Assembly (NCBI GenBank): GCA_030544215.1
Contig: JARZZO010000011.1
Coordinates: 49,225,587-49,289,586, forward strand
Reading direction: 5' to 3'
DNA length: 64,000 bases
From: Zantedeschia hybrid cultivar
Lineage: Eukaryota > Streptophyta > Magnoliopsida > Alismatales > Araceae
In this document: positions 23,946-35,873 of the stretch, in pieces
Numbering within the stretch: position 1 is the stretch's first letter
How the letters are laid out: each line of letters begins with the position of its first letter
Program-made: the position numbers and the translations under genes
The notes under the pieces: generated by a model
Databases searched by the model: none
Told to the model about the DNA's origin: nothing
The model's input: the letters and a program-made list of their open reading frames with translations, nothing else

Positions 23946-24576
23946 CCCCGCCCGGTCCGACCGGGTCGGGACTGGGCGGTCCAGCCCATTCTTCCCCAAA
24001 CGAACCATGCAGTTGCAGGAACGCAGGAACCCTAGGGTTCCCACCCGGCGGCGCCGCCGCCGAGCTCCGGCCACCCCCCGGCTGGTGCCGGCCCCGGCCT
24101 GCGGTGCCCCCCGCGCCGGCGTCGTGCCCGGCGCCGGCAGGGCCGCCGGTGACCGGCGATGGGGAGGAAACCAAGCCCCAAAAACCCAAAAATCTGATTT
24201 TTTTTTCAAGTTTTAAAAACCTGAGTTTGGGCTCGATTTTCAGCACCTCCAAGGGCACTCCGGCCCCGATCTTCATGCCCAATCCGTAGAGGTGACTATC
24301 ACCAAGAGATCTGGACATCCGGACCGCCATCCCAACACTTGGGAATCGCGTACGAAGCCGCTAAAGTACCCCGTTCGTCATCCCATGAAGAACTCCGAAA
24401 AACCCAAATAAAATCCGAAAAATTACAGAAAAATAATCAAATTGTTTGTGTTCATCATATGAACACAATTATGTCATTTTTAATCGGATTAGACACAAGA
24501 ACACGTACAATACGTGTTCTTCACGCATAACGAGAAAATCACGCAAAACGATGCCGTTTTACGACCGAACCAGCAA

Positions 24577-24592
24577 CCTGGCTCTGATACCA
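24577..24592 (-). other. Primer binding site of element B
   Basis: The minus strand reads TGGTATCAGAGCCAGG, complementary to the 3' end of plant initiator tRNA-Met, one base from the 5' LTR. Confidence 0.93.
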
Positions 24593-24593
24593 C

Positions 24594-26167
24594 TGTAAGG
24601 AATCGTCGTGAACGCAGCGGAAATATAAAATCGATTCCATTGTATCGGTTGCTGGGGTCGTAAAACGGACATTAAAATTAATGCGGGAAGAACGGTTCTT
24701 CACCTTAGCGGGGTTTCGAATCTCCCGTAGATGATGCCGACTCGGTAATCGCGCATGCGCACGATCTCTGGAGGTATCCACACGAGTTCCCACAGCAGAC
24801 GCGATTTCCTCCTCGACTTGAGTGCTCTGACTAGATCTCAAATCCACCATGCGCGGAGAGAGATAGATCCACTCCAAGAGAGAGAGGAGAGAGAGAATCT
24901 GGGGTGAGTAATTCGTCCAACCAACTTTTTACCCCTTCCCCTTGGCCCTCCTTATATAGAAATAAGGATAAGCACAAGAGTTAATCCTCGTGATTATCCA
25001 AGAGTTTGGCCTTGGATAATTCTCCATTAAATCTTCATGTTTATCCTGCGGCTTTTCATAAAAACCCAGATAAGCATGAAATTTAACGTCTCTCACCGTC
25101 TGACAAGAACTCTTATGTGTGTGACCCTCTAGGCCCATATATCAGTCCGGTTGCAGGCCCATTAAACTTAGAACTGTTTCTTGAGTTTAATATTTATTAA
25201 TTAACATTTAAACATCATATGTTAAATGATTAATTTAATAAACAAGTGAATTATCATCTGATGATCAAATCACTTGGCCTTCTGATCATGAACAGCACCA
25301 AACACTACCTCATGATCCCAGAAGATATAAGGGATATTGTTCCCTTCAATTGAACCTTTTCCGTCTGCCGATACCACACAGATATAATCCTTCACTCATG
25401 CAATGTCCCGATAACGCAAGGGTATGGTTTTATAGTCAAACCCTCTTTCGCATTATCCAGATGGATTCCAGTACTCAGTTAATATCTAGAAAGACATCCC
25501 TTTCATTTGACCCTGGCCAGGGATTTCTGTGTACACATCCATAGGACATTCTCTCTCCAGTCTTATACCAAGAGTGAGTGATCCCTTATTATTCACTCAA
25601 TTACCTTCGCAAGCTTTCCACTGTATCTGAAAGACCGATTATGGTGGACTTAATGGTTAAAGTCCACAAGTCAGATAATCAAGATACAATGGTCCACAAA
25701 CAAAGTATCATTGGTGACTCAGGTCAAAGGACCAACTCTGCTACTGCAACGATTGAATTCCCTGGTTGACTAATAGGTATAATTACCATCCAGGAATTCT
25801 TATTTGGGTCTGTTCAGTGAACTCATTCTCTAATGAGCACCCACTTGTTTGTCTTAGTGTCACCACACGAGTGAATGTGAGATCATTGACCCTCATCACA
25901 TGAGCAGACATAACTTGTGTCGATCTTATCGGATATTTAATGTCCATCTCAAATATCCTATGATCGAGAACTATTTAAGACAATTGTCTTAGGATATTGA
26001 TCTAACTATCATGATCTCATCATGATTCAATATCCCATACATTTGTCTATAGACCTTCATTACGATAGTCGTTTTGCGAGAACTATTAAATGAAGAAATG
26101 ATTGCCTTTATTAATAATTTGAACTAGAATGTACAATGATTGGCTTTGAGGCCACCCAATTCTAACA
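24594..26167 (-). repeat. 5' LTR of Copia element B
   Basis: 1574 bp, collinear with 16647-18236. It is shorter mainly because of a GA-rich tract. It contains a TATA box in the block around 24950 (TATATAGAAATAAGG on +). Confidence 0.93.
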
Positions 26168-29100
26168 TTTATGCCCCTTATTATTTCCCTGTTGGCGTTT
26201 TCTAACAATCCATTAGCCTGTGGATGGGTGACTAAAGAAAAATGTTGCCGAATGTTGAAGTGCCAGCATGGGTCAGCAACCAATGGCTGGTGAACTATTG
26301 TCCGTTGTTGGAGACGAGAACTTGGGGTACACGAAACCTTTATATAACATGTGAAAGGAAAAAATTCTAGACGGTTTCTTCCCTGATGTTTGTCGTGACC
26401 TCGACCTCTGGCCACCGCATGAAATAGTCAATGGCGGCAATGACAAATTGCTTCTATGCAGTTGTCTTGGGGAAAGGCCCCAAATATCGATGCCCCACAT
26501 TGTGAATGGGCATGGCTTCAAGATGGCATGAAATTGCTCAGTTGGAGCTCAAAGAATTGATGTGTGTGCTTGACAGCTTGTGCAGTACTTGAAATAGTCG
26601 ATGCAATCACGGGCTAGAGTCGGCCACCAGTAGCCATGATGTAATAGTGTTCGGGACAACGCTCGAGTAGCTGGAGGACTCCCACATTTTCCTTCGTGAA
26701 CTTCCGCTAGTGCATCCATTGCTTCACGAGGCAATAGACACCAGAGCAGCAACGTGGTTAAGGACCGGCAATATAACTCTCCACCAACCAACGTGAATTG
26801 GGCTGCCCGATATTTCACCCTTGTAGATTCTATATGATCAGTGGGTAGCTGCCAGTCCCGCAGGAAGGCACGATCGGGTCAATCAAGTAGGGCTCTTAAA
26901 CAATCTAGGCCACCTCTATAGATTGGATGGATGGTGCTACCACATTTTCGACGAAGACCGATCGGGAGGTTGGCCATGCGGCAGAGGCAAACTTGGCCAA
27001 GTCGTCTGCTCTTTTATTTTAATTCTTAGGGACATGCGTGATCTCGAACCCCTCGAGTAGAGATCACCTTCCTAACTAGCTCTTCAAATTGTTTCATGCT
27101 GTCATCTTTGGCTTCGTATTCACCTTTAGGTTGCTGAACAATAAGTTAGGAGTCGGAGAATGCCTAGATCTGAGTTGCACCCAACTAGCGAGCTACCTGG
27201 ATCCCTATAAGCAACGCTTCATATTCTGCGACACTATTGATTGTACGGAACTAGAACATCAGAGAGAACTACAAGCCTTCATTGTCTGAGGTCCCTAGGG
27301 ACCAAAATAAAACCGGCTATACACCTGGATGTTCGTGATGATCTGTCGATATAAATTGACCATACAGGTCCGAGTCCAATCCTGACCACCTGTTCTTGCA
27401 CTAGGAGGGTGCATTTGGCCAGAAAATCAGTAAGGGCCAGTGCCTTTATGGCCGTTCGGGGTCGGTACGAGATGTCTAACTCCGAAAGCTCGATTGCCCA
27501 CTTTATTATCCGTCTTGAAGCATCTGGTCACTGGAGGAGTTTCCATAAGGGGTGGTCGGTGATGACATCGATCGGATGGGCCTGAAAGTTAGGCTGCAAC
27601 TTCTTGACAGCTACCACAAAGGCCAACCTAAACTTTTCTGTAGTTGGATAGCGTTGCTCGGCTCTTTGAAGGATCCGACTGACATAATAGACCGGTCTCT
27701 AAATTCCCTCATCTTCCTTGACCAACACTGAACTAACAGTGTAAGGAATTACAGGAAGGTAAAGGGAAAGCAACTCACTTGCTTGCAGTTTTGAGAGGAC
27801 CAAGGGGGTTGCTAAGTACTCCTTTAGCTCTTGAAACGCCTGCTGGCATTCTGACGTCCAGTTGACGTGCCCCTAGGCGTCAGGCCGGTTATCTTTAACC
27901 CACAATAACTTGAAGAAAGGGAGGCATCGCTCAATGTCCTTCGAGAGGAACCAGCTCAGGGCTGCCAGGCGCTCTATCAGCCTCTGGACAACATTCAGCC
28001 GGGACAACTGCTGCTTGGTCAATATTGCACTGATCATGTCGAGATTGGCTTCGATTCCTAAGTGGGTTACAAAAAAACCCAGGAATTTTCTAGAAATTAC
28101 CCTAAAGGCACATTTGGTAGGGTTAAGCTTCATGTTATATCGCCTCAAGGTATCAAACGTCTCAGAAGGTCTTCGAAGTGATCGCCGGCATGTCTGGATT
28201 TCATCAGCATGTCATTCACATAGACTTTCATGTTTCGCCCTCTCTACCAGTCGAACATTATATTAACAAGCCTTTGGTATGTTGCAGCGATGTTTTTTTA
28301 ATCCAAACGGCATCTTGGTATAACAATATAACTCCATGTCGGTGATGAAAGCGGTATGTGCTCATCTGCTTGGTTCATTCGAATCTGGTGATACCCTGAA
28401 AAGGCATCAAGAAAGCTAAGTTGCTCATGAGTAGCTATAGCGTCGATCAGTTGGTCGACATTTAACAAAGGAAAGAAGTCTTGGAGTGGCTTTGTTGAGT
28501 CGGTGAAGTCGACACACATGCGCGACTTTTCAGAGGCCTTTTTGACTAGAACGACATTGGCTACCCAGACCAGGTAGCCGACGTCCCGAATCACTCCTAT
28601 ATTTAGTAGAGAAGTTATCTGCTCTCTGATGACGTCTTGTCGCTTTACAGCAAAACGATGCTTCTTCTATTGGATCGGTGGGACCCTCAGGTCAAGGTTG
28701 AGCAAGTGCAAGGCGATATGTTCGAATACTCCTGGAAGGGGGGCGTCTGCCCAGGCGAACACATCTAGATGCTCGGCCAGAAATTTTTCATACTCTTCTC
28801 TTTTCTGTTGGGTGAGAAGAGCCCCCACCTTAAGCTCTTGATCAGTAGCAGGGCCGACCTTCACGGTGGTCAATTCTTCAGACAATTTAGTTGTCTCCCT
28901 CGACCTGTCTGGTGGCTCATGAAGGGGCTCGGTAGTCCTCCATACTCACTCCTCGATCGTAGCCAAGTATGTCTGTCGAGATATTTTAGATCCTACGAAC
29001 TTCTCCAACCCTTGCTCAGTCAGAAACTTGAGCTTAGGGATCTTTTCCTAAGGATTGCATCGTATGGTGAGAAGGCATCCGTTATCTCGAGCGTGACCGT

Positions 29101-29500
29101 CTAAATGAACGTTAGAGGAGGGGTGCCTATCATCATGGGAGGACAGGATGGCTTTCGATCGACCAGTTGCTTTCTCCCCATGTATTCGCTGGTCGAATGG
29201 TTGAAAGTTGTTGGAGAAGAGAATACTCACAGGACTCCCGATGTCGACAAGGACCTTCCTTGTAGTTGTCCTGCGATGTCAGCTAAAATTACCAATGCAT
29301 TGTTGTGGGGTAGAACTATACCTTAGAGATTCTCATTTAAAAAGGTTATTATTCGTCAGCCGTTGGAAGACTATCCTTCATTCTCCCAGGAAGAGTGTTG
29401 GACTCCAGAAGCGTAGGCATATTTCCTCTTCCCATTGTTTCTACGAGTCGATCGGGTACTATCCTCACCTGAATCACACGAGTAGTATCTTCCTTGGCTA
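26168..29500 (-). pseudogene. Decayed Gypsy pol (element D), part 1
   Basis: The minus strand holds, in pol order: protease-like traces (about 29330-28900); the pre-RT segment ELKVGALLTQQKREEYEKFL (about 28830); RT (28594-28150) with SFLDAFSGYHQIRMN and FLGFFVTHLGIEAN; RNase H traces (27900-27450), including a second RNase H-like start near 27370; the integrase zinc-binding region (26818-26549); and the integrase core up to 26173. Nearly every domain is broken by stops and shifts. It is the oldest layer of the left nest, hosting elements A and B. Lineage is probably Tat-like, given the two RNase H-like parts and the integrase ending; this is an inference. Gag and LTRs were not found. Confidence 0.85.
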
Positions 29501-29619
29501 ACCTGCTAATAACTTTTTCTTGACCATGTCTCTTTGCAGTCGTTTTCTATAGACGACGCCAAAAGATAATGGATTAAAATCTCGTCCACCACAATCAAGG
29601 CCTCCATGGCCTACGAAGG

Positions 29620-30115
29620 ACAGTCCAAAAAAAAAACTTCGTGATAGAAGTCATAATCAAATCCTTATCAGGATTCTCCCGGTCGCGTGCAACCCTCTGT
29701 TTTGACCAAGAACCCGAGGTCCCTAATTGCATGGTTCCGAAAATAGAATCAAATCTCAAGATACATCTCGAACAAGACTTTCTTGGCCAAGAGTTATCCC
29801 TTCACACAGGGAACAACTACTGAGTTATCAGGGGTCTACTCTCTCCAATCAGACTTGGAGCTGCCCTCCGAAAGGGCTCCTTATCTGATTACTATATAAG
29901 ACCCTATACTCTTGCGGACACATGTATGCTCTGTAGCATCTAAGCTTCTATAATTTTTCCTCCAGCATCCTCAGCCTTCTAATTTAGGCATCGGAAGGGA
30001 TTCTCCTAGACTATTGCTGGAGATTCCTCTGACGGTATTTTATTTTGCAGGGACCACCTAGGGACATACCTCTGATCGGAGATTAAAGGTCCTGATCGTG
30101 GTAAATGAGATTTTG
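29620..30115 (+). repeat. Probable LTR fragment, + orientation
   Basis: It has a TATA box in ACTATATAAGACCC (about 29893). About 85 nt later comes a segment with ATTTAGGCATCGGAAGGG and a TATTTTATTTTGCAGG stretch, which resembles the R-U5 part of plant Gypsy LTRs. Ends and target duplication could not be fixed. It separates element D from the 3' side of the host gene. Confidence 0.45.
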
Positions 30116-30248
30116 ATCCATCAAACCTAAAAATAGATGTTACAATAAACTATCAAATCATTAAAAAGGGTAATATAAATATCGTTTAGCAAGGAACTGC
30201 AAAGTAAATATTCGTTCATTACAATATATACATGAATTTCCATCATTC

Positions 30249-30254
30249 TTTATT
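30249..30254 (-). promoter_or_regulatory. Candidate polyadenylation signal of the monooxygenase
   Basis: AATAAA on the minus strand, about 130 nt after the stop codon. Confidence 0.4.
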
Positions 30255-30383
30255 TGAGTTCAACATCAAACACCACATCAAAAAATAATAAACAATAAAA
30301 ACAACGCGAAGACCATTCCGCACGTCCATGTGAAGTTCAACCAACGGTGACAGATTAAAGTCCGCCTACATAGGAATAAACTC

Positions 30384-31107
30384 CTAAACTCGAACAGTAG
30401 TGGGCAGTTTCCCACAGTCGTAGCCGACAACGGAAGCCACCATCTTTGGGAAGAGGAACCTGTAGAATGCACCGTCCCTGATGAACTTGACTGTGGACTC
30501 CAACCATGAAGACCCACCCTGCTGCATCCATCCAGAAAGATATGCTCCGAGGACCAACCTTGCAGCGCGCCACCTCCTCTCCTTGACAAATTCTCCGAGG
30601 CATCCTGCGACTTTTCCGTTGTCGACACTCCCATCGAGTCGAAAGCAGGCTGCCAAGTGCCGACCAAGGACGACCGCATCCTCCAAGGCGGCACAGCCAC
30701 CCTGTCCCAGGTCGGGTGTCATCGGGTGCATGGCGTCACCAATGACGACGACATTTCCCTTGTGGGTCCGCCCGAAGGCGACGTGCCATGGGAGCCTCAG
30801 GACAAGGGGAGCCCACGACAGGGTGGAAGGGTCAGAATGGCGAGCGACCTCGAGGAACCACGGTGGGAAGTCCTTGGCCATGGTCTCTGTCACATGCTTC
30901 AATATCGTGTCCGGGTTCCACGCCATCTCATGCTCTGCAAGGATTTGAAGATCATACATGTTTTTATAATTAGATCGTAATTAAAAAGCAATCGAGCATC
31001 AGAACCTCAAATGTAAAAATGTTAACTTGTCGCTTTACATTTACCAAAATTACCTTGCCATTTCATCATCTATTTTTATTAATCTAGTTTTTCATGAAAC
31101 GGTGTAA

Positions 31108-31138
<31 letters not shown>

Positions 31139-31854
31139 GATTACAGAGGTAGAAAAATATTATGGTTGTTGTTTGCATCGTCATCTTAGTTATTGGGGCA
31201 AGTTTGGAATTGTGAGAGAAGAATCTCACCCTTTGGGTTAGACCCGTTGGTGATGAACCAGTATACTTCCTTGTCGTTCATGGGCACACAACCCGCCCTC
31301 CCGCTCTTGCCAAGCATCTGCCGGATTTCGTGGTTTAACCCGTGACCGTCCGGGTACACTGCAAGCCCCCGAACGGCGGCCCGGCCGGAGTCGACAGGAG
31401 TGGAGAGACCCAGCCACTGGGCCACCAGTGAGTGCACTCCGTCGCAGCCTATCAATACCTGCCATCGGCATAAACACGAGTATATATATGGATAACATAA
31501 CATATTTGAAATTAATCTCCTAACAAACCATCTCAGCCACTCATAAACTGGAATCCGAATCCTGTAAGTGCAGGTGAGGATGAGAAAGGTTAAGTGCAGA
31601 TCAAGTATGGCGCACGATCTGAGTCCGAAAACGCTTCCTCACCTTTGCTCTGAAGACAGTTCCGTCTTCCATTTGGAGGACGACGCCGGAGGAGGCATCC
31701 TCTGGAGATTGTGTAGACATGGAGATGATCCTCTTGGAGAACCGGACAGTGCCCGTCGGTAGTTCTTCCGCAAGCGATTCTAACAGGACCCTCCGGTGTA
31801 CGCACCTTACTCCCAATTCCTCACTGAACAGAGCTTTCAGCGTTAGAGGCATTC

Positions 31855-31898
<44 letters not shown>

Positions 31899-32319
31899 CC
31901 TCATTGAGGCTTCGCCAAAGGAAACCTCCTGCGTTGCTCCTGTGGTGATGTTGGTTACCTGACCCCTGCAATGCAAAGAGTAGTCCGACAATTCATTACG
32001 ACAACATTACAAATTTATGCATGTTAAAAAGGAGCATAGGGACTGGGTAGCACATGACAGGGGTGGGTGGAACGCACCTTTGAAAGGTGGGATAGAGCGG
32101 GGTAAGCTTGTGGGCAACGCCGAGGGCGGCGAGGGCCCGCCAGGCGTTGGGGAAGAGGGAGAGCGCGGCGCCGGTGGCTCGGAGCCCGGGGGCCCTCTCC
32201 AGCACCACCACGCGCTCGGCCCCGATCCTCTTGAGCGCCAGCGCCGTCGCCAGCCCCGCGATCCCTGCTCCCACGATGACCACCTCCGCCTCCTCGCACC
32301 TGATCTCGCCTGTGGCCAT
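30384..32319 (-). CDS. FAD-dependent monooxygenase (plant MO1/CTF2-like), five exons, intact
   Basis: Five exons join in frame with GT-AG introns: 32319-32078, 31965-31900, 31805-31643, 31458-31230 and 30934-30384. They total 1251 nt, 416 residues plus stop, the usual length for this family. The FAD dinucleotide fold motif GAGIAG is at residues 17-22, with the ribose-binding Glu at 41. The DG motif (IGCDGVHS) is near 163. The GD motif GDAMHPMTPDLGQG is at 299-311. These mark a class A flavin monooxygenase of the salicylate hydroxylase/zeaxanthin epoxidase-like group. Plant members are usually annotated monooxygenase 1, 2 or 3, and the substrate is not established. No transit peptide is evident. 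Exon 1 is much more GC-rich than exon 5. Nothing visible is broken, so it is probably functional. No convincing TATA box was found; CAATATATGG (about 32470-32479, minus) is the nearest candidate. Confidence 0.93.
31113..31138. repeat. (AT)n microsatellite in intron 4 of the monooxygenase
   Basis: About 12-13 AT dinucleotides in the 295-bp intron. Confidence 0.9.
31856..31898. repeat. (GT)n(GA)n microsatellite in intron 2 of the monooxygenase
   Basis: On + it is GTGTGT... followed by GAGAGA.... In the transcript it forms CT then CA repeats that begin directly in the donor site (ATGAG/gtctctct). The intron is only 94 nt, so the repeat makes up nearly half of it. Confidence 0.9.
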
Positions 32320-32573
32320 GCTGCCTCTTCTCTGGGCTAGTTCCTACGACCCTTCCCTTCCTGCACACACTCAAGAGCTGGTTCTTCAAGCTCCTGCAAC
32401 AACAGAAGACTGGCCTTGTTTTTTCTGTGTAGAAAGGGAATCTGGGCAGCCTCGTTCCCTCCCCCCCCCATATATTGTATACGCACTCACCTGTTCACCA
32501 TGGTGCGGTGTCCGTGGTGCCGTCCAACGAGGATCTCTTCCCGTGTCCGTGGCGTCCAAGAAAGAAAGTGTGG

Positions 32574-32577
32574 ACTT

Positions 32578-32607
<30 letters not shown>
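32574..32607. repeat. T12-G21 homopolymer tract
   Basis: Twelve T are followed by twenty-one G, about 255-290 bp upstream of the monooxygenase start codon. Confidence 0.85.
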
Positions 32608-32608
<1 letters not shown>

Positions 32609-32625
32609 TTTGGAAGAAATTACTG

Positions 32626-33935
32626 TTTCATATATGTATATTTTGATATTAATTTCTATAAATTTACTATATTTTAATAATAAATCTTTCAATTAAAAAT
32701 CCTTTAAAAGAAGTAAATATTCACATAATATTCTTCAAACTAATATCAAAATGAATAGAAATATTTAAAATGACTCTTTCAAAGATGAAAAAAGTAGTCC
32801 CAATAAATCGTGAAAATTGACCATAGCAGGTAGAGTCTAATAATATTTTGTATTTTGGATATCAATCCCTAAAAACATAGTGAATTAGAAATTGCACATT
32901 TTAATAGTAGTCCTTATATACTTTAAATCTTTTAACTTTTAATCCTTACTTTTTACGTCCATCATTTTTTCTTAACTCTACTATAGTTAAACATGAGAGC
33001 CAAACTAAATATGTATATATAGTTCAGTCTCCACAAACATACCTATATGTTTATACAACCCATCTGCGATCGGACAATAAAAAATCTAAAAAATCAAAAG
33101 TTGTTATTAGCTTTGACCCATTAAGATCATTTTACCGTTCATTAGAGCTTGGTTTTTATTTTTAGAGTCATTTCAAGTGTTTTCATCTATTTTAAAATTA
33201 ATTTGAAGAATATTCCATCGATATTTACTTCTTTTAAAAAAAATTTAACTGGAAGGATTAATTACTAAATTATATTAATTTCTATTTCATATATGTATAT
33301 TTTGATATTAATTTCTATAAATTTACTATATTTTAATAATAAATATTTCAATTAAAAATCCTTTAAAAGAAGTAAATATTCACATAATATTCTTCAAACT
33401 AATATCAAAATGAATAGAAATATTTAAAATGACTCTTTAAAAGATGAAAACGTAGCCTAATAAATCGTGAAAATTGACCATAGCAGGTCGAGTCTAATAA
33501 TATTTTGTATTTTGGATATCAATCATAGTGAATTAGAAATTGCACATTTTGATAGTAGTCCTTATATTCTTTAAATCTTTTAACTTTTAATCCTTACTTT
33601 TTACTTCCATCATTTTTTCTTAACTCTACTATAGTTAAACATGAGAGCCAAACTAAATATTTATATATAGTTCAGTCTCCACAAACATACCTATATGTCC
33701 ATACAACCCATCTGCGATCGAACAATAAAAAATCTAAAAACTCAAAAGTTGTTATTAGCTTTGACCCATTAAGATCATTTTACCGTTCATTAGAGCTTGG
33801 TTTTTATTTTTAAAGTCATTTTAAGTGCTTTCATCCATTTTAAAATTAATTTGAAGAATATTCCATCGATATTTACTTCTTTTAAACAATTCTTAATCAA
33901 AAGGATTAATTACTAAATTATATTAAATCTATAGG
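32626..33935. repeat. 659-bp tandem duplication upstream of the monooxygenase
   Basis: Unit 1 (32626-33284) and unit 2 (33285-about 33935) are collinear, with only scattered substitutions and a few small indels (for example an extra CCTAAAAA near 32870). No coding frame is seen. Shorter diverged pieces of the same unit (GATATCAAAA... blocks) recur at 33935-34010 and 34240-34310. Confidence 0.9.
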
Positions 33936-34599
33936 GACTGATATCAAAATATGTAAGATACAAAGAATTATTTTAAATTCACTATCTTTATAGGGATTGA
34001 TATCGAAAAATTAATATTTTATACTTTTTTAAATTTTCTTAGACTGTTCAATCGAAGATCGGCTCGTAGGGACATGTGGAACATGTTTAGAGTGACCTAA
34101 ACTCTAAATTTAACCTAGATATAAGTAATTTTTAAAGAGTGAGTTAAACTGTAACTCATGCTTAATAATGCAGAGTTAAAAAAAATTTATGGAAGAAAAT
34201 GGTTGGGAATAAAAACTAAAAAGTATAAGTATATAATGACTAATATCAAAACATGCAAGATACGGAGACTTATTTCTAATTCACTATATTTAAAGGGATC
34301 AATATTTAAAAAAACACTTTACTTATTTTGGACATGAAAATAAAAACAAGGCTTCAAAATCCTAAAAATATTAGTGAAAAATTGATCTTCGTCCAAAATT
34401 TGATCCTGCAAATAATCCCTAGGCCATTGACCAGAAACTACAATTCTTAGTCTAGGGACTAGGGCTGGAAATGGAACTCGATATATTGAAGTTCCGACTT
34501 GATTCCTCTTAGAATAAATGGTTTTGGAACAAAAAAAATAAAATTGGTATATCGGATGAAGTGCAAGAAACCTCTCTACTAATGTGGTTTGATGATGAC
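33936..34599. other. AT-rich intergenic stretch
   Basis: No gene is seen. It holds two diverged short copies of the neighbouring repeat unit and nothing else recognised. Confidence 0.5.
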
Positions 34600-35873
34600 T
34601 ACTTCCTTCTGTTGGGACCGATCACGTAGAAATCATCGTCCTTTAAGTATTTTTTCAAATATACATTTAATCAAACTATCTAACAATGTAAAAACACATG
34701 TTAATTGCATGAATTAATGAGGTTCTGTCTTGAATCGCATCGTCCGTAGCCGATGTCATTCAAAACTCCTTAACTGGTTTACATGGAAACTGGTCTCGGA
34801 AGATGGCTTAAATCGTATCGCTCTTGGCAACTGTAATTTAAAATGGCGTCGTTATCTTCATACGCCATTCAATACAGAGACAAAATCTTCTGAACTGGCC
34901 TTGGAACAAGCTGGACTAAATCGCGTCTTGAGTGGCAGCCGCCATTTAAAATGACATCGTTGTCCCTAGACGTCATTTAGCACCCACAAACAGGTTCCCC
35001 TCCAATCTCTCTCGAGTCACAAAGTAGGATTTCTCCCTCAAATCACACAAAACATCAAAAATGGAGGAAGTCGGGAAGAAACTTAATTATTTTTATAAAA
35101 AAACTCTTAGAACATACTTTCTACTCTAGAATCATCCACATATATTGCATGTTTCAAAGCAGAAAAATTATAGTTTTAAACAAAACACTGCGAGGACCGT
35201 CATCCTACAAGTTACTTGAACTCTTCCGAACTTCAAGCCGTTGAACCGTCACGCCACAAACCGCCGCCGGTACTGCCGTGGACGTCGTCACTCCACAGGG
35301 ACGTCGGCCGCTATCCAGAAAAAAATGCACTACGGAGGAGATGGTGGTAGTAATAGTGAAAGTTAGGAGGTTGATGAAGTGGAGAGAGAAGAGGAATCGG
35401 GAGAAGAAAGGAAGGAGAAAGAGGAAGAAGGAGCGGATGGATCGGAGAAAGGGAGGAGAGAGAAAAGAATGAAAGAAATGAAGGAAGAAAAGGAGGACTT
35501 CGAAGTGTCAACCGAAATTTCGTTAAAACACGTCGTCTAAGACCGACATCAATCAGACGATACGATAAGGTCGTATACTAAGACCGACATCAATCAGACG
35601 ATACGATAAGGTCGTATACTGACAGATCTTTGAATGGCGTCGACCATGCAAAATGCCATTCAAACGATAAGTCTGGGACTGTATTCTCGCGACCCAAAAT
35701 CGACCTACGTGACACATTCTAAAAGAGATTTTCTTAATCCGACGCCGTTTGAACTGCGTCTCGCAAACTCGACGCGAAAAAAGAATCTATACTCCAGTCT
35801 TATAAAGATCCAAACCAAAAGATCCGACACCAAAATCGACTCGATAATCGGATCCAAAATCTCAATCCTTACT
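34600..35873 (-). repeat. Decayed Gypsy LTR fragment (G family)
   Basis: It is collinear with the first half of the G-type LTR in inverted orientation (compare 61620-62910). It has the TTCTGTCTTGAATCG block (about 34724), GCGTC-type units at 34735-34980 and 35630-35775, the CT/GC-rich block, and an end near 35873 matching the TGTAAGGA start. The second half of the LTR is missing. It is more diverged than G1, G2 or H. Confidence 0.8.
35537..35619. repeat. 41-bp tandem duplication within the LTR fragment
   Basis: The unit starts TAAGACCGACATCAATCAGA and ends GGTCGTATAC. It occurs twice, head to tail, without visible difference. Confidence 0.9.

Larger units (their letters stand above)
22182..24576 (-). 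other. Long untranslated leader of element B
   Basis: This is 2.4 kb between primer site and gag. On the minus strand it runs from a moderately GC part with a leader open frame (24330-23779), through a very GC-rich part with CCCTGG/CCAGGG repeats (about 24150-23800), into an AT-rich part (23760-23200). The four hairpin motifs at 22640-22360 come last. The same order occurs in element C. Confidence 0.8.
16647..26167 (-). mobile_element. Copia element B, full length (9.5 kb)
   Basis: Both LTRs, primer site, leader, polyprotein and polypurine tract are present, with 5-bp target duplications TTTAT on each side. It belongs to the same family as element C (50085-59591). By eye the two LTRs differ at a few positions per 100 bp and in the length of a GA-rich tract. 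That makes B older than C. The polyprotein is broken. Confidence 0.95.

Noticed and set aside
29641..29823. 60-codon + strand frame
   Set aside because: Short, without a domain, and inside a probable LTR fragment.
30481..30948. 155-codon frame on the + strand
   Set aside because: It is antisense to exon 5 of the monooxygenase, whose frame has clear flavin motifs.
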